Origin: Kaistia terrae | Lineage (GTDB): Bacteria; Pseudomonadota; Alphaproteobacteria; Rhizobiales; Kaistiaceae | Direction of reading: 5' to 3' | Length of the DNA stretch: 64,000 bases | Assembly: GCF_026344005.1 (NCBI RefSeq) | Contig: NZ_JAPKNH010000004.1 | Coordinates: 186,001 to 250,000, forward strand | In this document: in pieces, positions 59,641 to 64,000 of the stretch | Layout of the letters: every line of letters begins with the position of its first letter | Numbering within the stretch: the first letter of the stretch is position 1 | Notes under the pieces: model-generated | The model's database searches: none | The model's input: the letters and a program-made list of their open reading frames with translations, nothing else | Told to the model about the DNA's origin: nothing | Made by a program: the position numbers and the translations under genes

Positions 59641-60588
59641 TCACCGTGTCGACCGGACGCGCGGGTCCAGGATGCCGTAGAGGAGATCGACGATGAGGTT
59701 CACGCCGATGACGAAGATGATGATCAGCATCACCGTCGACTGCACGACGATCACCTCGCGCGCGGCGACATTGGCGAGGATCATCCGGCTCAGGCCCGGC
59801 AGCGAAAACACTGTCTCGATGATGACGGTGCCGCCGATCAGCTCGGCGATCTGCAGGCCGACAATGGTGACGAGCGGCAAAGAGGCGTTGCGCAGGCCGA
59901 CCTTCAGCAGCGCTTCGGTGCGCGTCATGCCGGCCGCCCGCGCCGTGCGCAGATAGTCCTGGTTCATGACGTCGAGCACAGCGGAGCGGACATAGCGGAT
60001 CAGCACGGCGGCCATGATCAGGCCGAGCGACAGGACCGGCAGCACCAGCGAGCGGATCGCGCCCCAGACACTGTCCGACCAGTCGGTCCAGCCGCCGGTC
60101 GGCAGCCAGCCGAGGCGGACGCCGAAGAGCAGCGACAGCAGGATGCCGGCCCAGAACACCGGCACGGCAACGCCGATCTGGCTCACCAGCGCCAGCAGCG
60201 CGCCGGAAGGCGTGCCGACATTGCGGGCCGCATAGGTGCCGACGGGAATGGCGATGATCAGGCCGAGGATCAGGCCGGAAAGGGCGAGGGGGATCGAGAC
60301 CGAGAGACGGGCGGTGACGAGATCGGCAACGCTCTCATTGGTGCGGAAGGAGCGGCCGAGATCGCCCGAAAGCATGCCGCGCACCCACTCGAAATACTGG
60401 ACGGGCAGAGGACGGTCGAGGCCATAGGCATGGGCAAGTGCGTTGATCGCTTCCGGCGTCGCGCTCTTGCCGAGCACGACCGCGGCGACATTACCGCCAG
60501 CGCCTCGGATCAGCAGGAAGATCGCCACCGAGGCGATGAACACGGCCCCGAGGAAGAAGGCCAGTTTTCGTAAAGCGTAGATCGCCAT
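59641..60588 (-). CDS. Dipeptide-type ABC transporter permease (DppB type), cluster 2
   Basis: This 315-residue, six-helix DppB protein begins MAIYALRKLAFFLGAVFIASVAIFLLIR. It has GDLGRSFRTNESVADLVTARLSVSIPL, LRTARAAGMTRTEALLKVGLRNASLP and IIETVFSLPGLSRMILANVA. It lies 104 bp downstream of the binding-protein gene, a gap that holds a large stem-loop. Confidence 0.92.
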   Translation of the reverse strand: MAIYALRKLAFFLGAVFIASVAIFLLIRGAGGNVAAVVLGKSATPEAINALAHAYGLDRPLPVQYFEWVRGMLSGDLGRSFRTNESVADLVTARLSVSIPLALSGLILGLIIAIPVGTYAARNVGTPSGALLALVSQIGVAVPVFWAGILLSLLFGVRLGWLPTGGWTDWSDSVWGAIRSLVLPVLSLGLIMAAVLIRYVRSAVLDVMNQDYLRTARAAGMTRTEALLKVGLRNASLPLVTIVGLQIAELIGGTVIIETVFSLPGLSRMILANVAAREVIVVQSTVMLIIIFVIGVNLIVDLLYGILDPRVRSTR

Positions 60589-60634
60589 GCAGGGGTCCCA
60601 GCCGGGGGTGTCGGGAGCGGCGGTGCGCCGAGGA

Positions 60635-60679
60635 AACAGGCCGCCACCGTCGCGAAACGTGCGATGGCGGCGGCCTGTT
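60635..60679 (-). other. Intercistronic stem-loop between binding-protein and permease genes
   Basis: The outer arms AACAGGCCGCC and GGCGGCCTGTT pair perfectly, with a further partial inner stem. No T-tract follows. Such structures after binding-protein genes commonly stabilise the upstream mRNA and reduce downstream expression, which would give more binding protein than permease. Confidence 0.6.
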
Positions 60680-60692
60680 CAGCCTGTGGAGA

Positions 60693-62234
60693 CTACCAGT
60701 GCAGCTTGGACATCTCGATCGCCACGCCGACGCGCGGCTCTTCAAAACCCTTCAGGTCGGGATTGAACAGGCCGACGCCCTTCTTGGCGATCAGCGGGAT
60801 GATGACGGCGTCCTTGCGCAGGATGTCGGCGGACTTCTTCATCTGCGCGGCATAGTCGGCGTCGGTCAGCGCGACGTCGGCATCGGCGAGCGCCTTGGTG
60901 TAGTCAGCCGAGCAATAGGTGCTCCAGCCGGCCTTGGTCGGATCCGGGCAGGCCCACTGTACCGGGTTGGCGTCGCCCGACATGATCGTCACGTCGAACT
61001 GCGGCGGCCGGCCCTGGAAGATCAGCTGCGAGTAACGGGCGAGGTCGATGGCGTTGCGGGTGACGTTGAAGCCGGCAGCCTGCATGGCGGGCACCATGAT
61101 GTCGGCCGGCAGCGACAGGTCCGGCACGTCGCTGAGCGAAGCGTATTCGAGCGGCGTGCTCGCATAGCCCTTCTCGGCGATCGTCGCCATCGCGCCTTCC
61201 ATGTCATAGGGGAACGGGCAGGTTTCGGCGTTTTCGGGCGAGAACCAGACCTGGTTCGGCAGAGCGAAGGTGCAGGTGTTTTCCGCGCCCCAGGCAGCGC
61301 CGAAGGCGTCGTTGTAGGACTGGCGGTCGAGCGTCTTGGCGATGGTCTCGCGCAGATCCTTGTCGAGCTTCTGGTTCAGCACGGCATAGGTTGGCTCGCC
61401 GACCTGAGGATAGGTGACGAGGGTGAACTTCTTGTCGAGCTCGCGCTTGGAGAGCTGCTCCCAGAGATCGATCGTGATGACGGGGAGCGAATCCACTTCG
61501 CCGGCTTCGAGCGCATTGAGGCCGGCGGTGCCGTCGGTGATGATGCGGACGGTGACGTTCTGTACCGCCGGCTTTTCGCCCCAGTAGGTCGGGTTGGCTT
61601 CGAACTCGAAGGTGCTGTTGGTGGTGTAGGTCTTCAGCTTGTACGGGCCAGTGCCGATCGGGTTGGTGGCGATGGTGCCGGCCGCCGCTTCGGGCTGGAT
61701 CAGGCCGGAAATAGCACCCATGCCGCGCCAAAAATTCTGGCTCGGGCGGGAGAGCGTCACCTTGACGGTGTGGTCGTCGACCTTGTCGATCGCCGTCACC
61801 GCCTCATAGGCGGCGGCATAGTCGACCACCGGGCTCGCCTTCATGGTATTGAGCGAATAGACGACGTCTTCCGCCGTCACCGGCGCGCCGTTCGAGAATG
61901 TCGTTTCGCGGATCTTGAAGGTGTAGGTCAGCTTGTCGTCGCTGATTGTCCAGCTTTCGGCGACGCCGGGCGCAACGCTGCCGTCCTTGTTGAAGTAGAC
62001 GAGCGGCTCGACGATGTTCGCCGGAATCCACAGCCGCATGGCGGTCAGGTTGCTCTTGACGAAATCGAGCGTGCCGGGGTCCTGCCGGGCAACGAGGACC
62101 ATCTTGTTCTCAGCCGCGCGCGGCGAGGCCGCCTCGGCGAAACTGGCCGTGCCGCCCAGAGCGCCGGCGAACAGCGCCGCCGCTGCCGTCAGCAGGCCCA
62201 GGCGCTTGGTGATTGGATGCATTGTATCCCGCAT
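60693..62234 (-). CDS. Dipeptide-type ABC transporter substrate-binding protein (family 5), cluster 2
   Basis: From ATG 62234 (AAGGGA upstream) this gives 513 residues; ATG 62222 is possible. The signal peptide ends around TASFAEA. Family 5 blocks are VLVARQDPGTLDFVKSNLTAMRLW, YTFKIRETTFSNGAPVTAEDVVYSLNTM, FEFEANPTYWGEKPAVQNVTVRII and DVTIMSGDANPVQWACPDPTKAGWS. It is the first gene of the leftward operon and lies beneath two copies of the IclR-type palindrome. An upstream extension to 62447 has no ribosome binding site. Confidence 0.92.
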   Translation of the reverse strand: MRDTMHPITKRLGLLTAAAALFAGALGGTASFAEAASPRAAENKMVLVARQDPGTLDFVKSNLTAMRLWIPANIVEPLVYFNKDGSVAPGVAESWTISDDKLTYTFKIRETTFSNGAPVTAEDVVYSLNTMKASPVVDYAAAYEAVTAIDKVDDHTVKVTLSRPSQNFWRGMGAISGLIQPEAAAGTIATNPIGTGPYKLKTYTTNSTFEFEANPTYWGEKPAVQNVTVRIITDGTAGLNALEAGEVDSLPVITIDLWEQLSKRELDKKFTLVTYPQVGEPTYAVLNQKLDKDLRETIAKTLDRQSYNDAFGAAWGAENTCTFALPNQVWFSPENAETCPFPYDMEGAMATIAEKGYASTPLEYASLSDVPDLSLPADIMVPAMQAAGFNVTRNAIDLARYSQLIFQGRPPQFDVTIMSGDANPVQWACPDPTKAGWSTYCSADYTKALADADVALTDADYAAQMKKSADILRKDAVIIPLIAKKGVGLFNPDLKGFEEPRVGVAIEMSKLHW

Positions 62235-62506
62235 GGTCTCGGTTCCCTTCTGGAGGCGTGGTGTGATCTGATCTGTCACTTGCCACATTGGCTTTTGGCC
62301 GCCGCGCCTTTTGGGCGAGGCGTAATTGTCAGGCGCGATGTGCGCTCCTGCTGAATCCTGTCTCCGGGACGAATTTCGGGAGGGCAGCGGGCTGGTGGCG
62401 CGGTGCCGAAACATGCCGCGCATCTGCGGATCCCGATGGGAACGCACGCGGTGCAGTCTCGATCTCGTTCTTATTGCTCAAGCCAGACTTGCCACTCAAA
62501 AACTTC

Positions 62507-62523
62507 GTTCCATTATGTGGAAT
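62507..62523. promoter_or_regulatory. Putative IclR-type operator, copy 2
   Basis: GTTCCATTATGTGGAAT is an imperfect palindrome (TTCCA...TGGAA) and matches 15 of 17 positions with 41086-41102. It lies about 270 bp upstream of the dipeptide binding-protein start. It is the most symmetrical of the copies. Confidence 0.55.
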
Positions 62524-62634
62524 GAATATTCGTCCTCGTCTTTCTCAGTTTGTCGAGGATGCTGCGGCAATGCAAGTGGCTTGCCGTTCTGTTCGATAGC
62601 CCGTCCGCAGTCGCGAATAATTCGACGTCCGATC

Positions 62635-62651
62635 ATTCTACAATATGGGAT
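62635..62651. promoter_or_regulatory. Putative IclR-type operator, copy 3
   Basis: ATTCTACAATATGGGAT is, on the complementary strand, 14 of 17 identical to 41086-41102. Its centre is 128 bp from copy 2 (12 helical turns), in the opposite orientation. Two sites upstream of one operon suggest cooperative binding or looping. Confidence 0.45.
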
Positions 62652-62905
62652 GAGATGTCGGTTGCCTGCTTGTTGAGGCTAGGTCGCGGTTCTGTTGGCC
62701 AGCCGTGGGCTGCCCGCGCGACGGCGCGGGAGAGGCGTATTTCAGCGATCGGCATTTTGGGCGGGGAAGGGGCGTGCGCGTCGTTGCGCGGGCGCTTCCG
62801 ATTATCCGAAAGAAACTTTGGGAAAATCGGGCGGCGGCGCGACCTCATCGCGTGGACGAGGGCGGCGCGGCCGGTGGCGCAGACAATGCCCGCGACGAAC
62901 GAAGG

Positions 62906-62934
62906 CCGCCCGCGCCGTTCTCCGGCGCGGGCGG
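62906..62934 (-). terminator. Probable terminator hairpin after the polyamine-type permease gene
   Basis: CCGCCCGCGCC and GGCGCGGGCGG form a perfect 11-bp stem around a 7-base loop, 8 bp after the permease stop on the leftward strand. The sequence that follows is only weakly T-rich. Confidence 0.55.
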
Positions 62935-62942
62935 GAAGGGGA

Positions 62943-63752
62943 TCAGTTGTCGTCGGAACCCGAGATGGCCGAGGCAGGCATCAGGTAGCGGACGGCGACG
63001 AGGCAGAGCACCGTCGTGAACAGCAGCACCAGCGCAACCAGCGCGTTGATGTCGGGCGTGAAGCCAAGCCGCATCATCGCCCAGAGCCGGACGGGCAGGG
63101 TACTCTGCGTGCCGGTGACCAGCAGGGTGATCATCGTCTCGTCGAAGGAGAGCGCGAAGGCGAGGATGGCAGCACCTACCATGGCGCTGGAGAGGTTCGG
63201 CAGCAGGATCAGGCGAAACGTCTGCCAGCTACTGGCGCCGAGGTCGTAGGAGGCCTCGACCAGACTGCCGCTCAGCGATTGCAACCGCGTCAGGATCGTG
63301 CGGTAGACCAGCGCCAGCACGAACACCGTGTGACCGATGATGATGGTCAGCAGCGAGCGCTCGAATTCGACCTGCCGAAAGAAAATCAACAGCGCGAGGC
63401 CGGTGATGATCGGCGGCATCAGGAACGGCAGGAAGATGATGAACTGCAGGAAATTGCGGCCCTTCGCATGGGGCGAGGCGTAATAGAGCGCCAGTCCGGT
63501 GCCGAGCGCCACCGACAGCACGACCGCACCGGCGCCGACGATCAGCGTCGTCCAGAGCGCCGAGAGCACGCTGTCGTTCTGGGTCAGCGCCACATAGGCC
63601 GAGGTGGTCGGCTGCGACCAGTCGACGGCGCCGTGGCTGACGGTGAAGAAGGACGAGACGATCGGCACCATCAGCGGGCCGTAGAGCAGCACGAAGACGA
63701 AGAGGGTGAGGGTGATCAGCAGCGCCGGGGCTGCCCTGTCGGCGAAGCGCAT
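62943..63752 (-). CDS. Spermidine/putrescine-type ABC transporter permease (PotC type)
   Basis: From ATG 63752, which shares a base with the upstream stop (TGATG) and has GGAGGGG before it, this gives 269 residues; a GTG three bases upstream is possible. Six helices are present. PotC traits are LYGPLMVPIVSSFF, FLPFLMPPIITGLALLIFF, EASYDLGASSWQTFRLILLPNLSSAMVGA and SFDETMITLLVTGTQSTLPVRLWAMMRLGFTPDINA. These importers take up polyamines or similar small cations. The other components lie beyond the window. Confidence 0.92.
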   Translation of the reverse strand: MRFADRAAPALLITLTLFVFVLLYGPLMVPIVSSFFTVSHGAVDWSQPTTSAYVALTQNDSVLSALWTTLIVGAGAVVLSVALGTGLALYYASPHAKGRNFLQFIIFLPFLMPPIITGLALLIFFRQVEFERSLLTIIIGHTVFVLALVYRTILTRLQSLSGSLVEASYDLGASSWQTFRLILLPNLSSAMVGAAILAFALSFDETMITLLVTGTQSTLPVRLWAMMRLGFTPDINALVALVLLFTTVLCLVAVRYLMPASAISGSDDN

Positions 63753-64000
63753 CACTTGGCCCCTCCATGCTTGCTCTCGAGCCTGCCGCCGAGCCGGATC
63801 GCGAGGATCACGACGGCGGCAAGGATGACGGAAAGCGCCGCGCCGAACGGCCAGTTGAAGGCGGTTCCGAACTGGCTGTAGATGATGCGGCCGAAGGTGA
63901 AGCCGGACTGGCCGCCGACCATTTGCGGCGTGAGAAAGTCGCCGATCGCCAGCACGAAGACGAAGCTCATCGCCGAAAGCGTGCCCGGCAGGCTCAAGGG
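63752..64000 (-). CDS. Spermidine/putrescine-type ABC transporter permease (PotB type), partial
   Basis: Only the C-terminal 82 or so residues are in the window; the frame is open to the right edge and the start lies beyond. The PotB segment PLSLPGTLSAMSFVFVLAIGDFLTPQMVGG is followed by a last hydrophobic helix and a short basic tail ending ESKHGGAK. The stop shares a base with the PotC ATG. It forms the channel heterodimer with PotC. Confidence 0.9.
   Translation of the reverse strand, partial: PLSLPGTLSAMSFVFVLAIGDFLTPQMVGGQSGFTFGRIIYSQFGTAFNWPFGAALSVILAAVVILAIRLGGRLESKHGGAK

Larger units (their letters stand above)
62235..62942. other. 708-bp intergenic and promoter region
   Basis: The region separates the second dipeptide operon from the polyamine-type transporter, both read leftward. 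No ORF here shows a domain, signal peptide or clear start. The part from 62460 to 62660 is A/T-rich and contains the two IclR-type palindromes. The stretch 62700-62900 is GC-rich and featureless apart from the terminator hairpin. Confidence 0.5.

Noticed and set aside
62550-63881. 443-codon rightward frame over the intergenic region and PotC gene
   Set aside because: The PotC-type permease on the opposite strand has clear family motifs; this frame gives a charged low-complexity product.
1-64000. tRNA, rRNA, CRISPR array, prophage, integron or toxin-antitoxin genes
   Set aside because: No cloverleaf-like sequence, rRNA motif, regularly spaced repeat, integrase/transposase or typical toxin-antitoxin pair was recognised in reading both strands. 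A tRNA scan and CRISPR finder run would be decisive.

Overview
The window reads as chromosomal or chromid DNA of a GC-rich alphaproteobacterium, most likely a Hyphomicrobiales (Rhizobiales) soil or plant-associated organism. The pointers are the rhizobial-type Pha/Mrp antiporter with fused A and B subunits, the density of ABC uptake operons and GntR/IclR/RpiR regulators, and the palindromic intergenic repeats. The genus cannot be fixed from sequence alone. I see no rRNA, tRNA, CRISPR array, IS element, integrase or phage gene. About 66 protein genes are called, two of them cut by the window edges.

Layout. (1) 1-10.9 kb: a sugar or sugar-acid locus. A leftward operon encodes a ribose-type ABC importer (binding protein, double ATPase, permease), a FadR-type GntR repressor, a Gfo/Idh dehydrogenase and a TIM-barrel isomerase. 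Facing it are an enolase-superfamily dehydratase, an SGNH hydrolase and an arabinose/fucose isomerase-like enzyme, then a convergent zinc alcohol dehydrogenase. Two copies of a 17-bp FadR-type operator sit between the divergent operons. (2) 11.0-17.5 kb: a complete Pha/Mrp cation/proton antiporter operon with a small divergent HTH gene. (3) 17.6-27.2 kb: an EamA exporter and two paralogous polar amino-acid ABC operons, separated by a GntR-FCD regulator and an unusual shikimate-dehydrogenase-like gene. (4) 27.4-37.8 kb: an altronate-dehydratase-family gene overlapping a GntR regulator with two apparent winged helices, an RpiR regulator, an amidohydrolase, a carbohydrate ABC importer without its own ATPase, an SDR and an aldose 1-epimerase.

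(5) 38.0-56.7 kb is the most distinctive part. It holds RidA, three different MlrC-type (M81) metallopeptidases, an IclR regulator, two fold-type III PLP enzymes of the D-serine dehydratase/D-threonine aldolase group, a dipeptide ABC importer with both ATPases fused in one chain, two small tandem proteins with matching cysteines, a NagA-like deacetylase, an SDR and a GntR/LacI-hybrid regulator. (6) 56.9-62.2 kb is a second, conventional dipeptide ABC importer. (7) 62.9 kb to the end is part of a spermidine/putrescine-type ABC importer.

How it may work together (inference): region 5 looks like a route that imports peptides or other amides, cleaves them with MlrC-type enzymes, processes D-amino acids with PLP enzymes and clears reactive enamine by-products with RidA. 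A 17-bp palindrome next to the iclR gene recurs twice upstream of the second dipeptide importer 21 kb away, suggesting that both loci belong to one IclR regulon.

Three families of paired inverted repeats lie between genes. They are probably genome-wide palindromic repeats rather than mobile-element ends.
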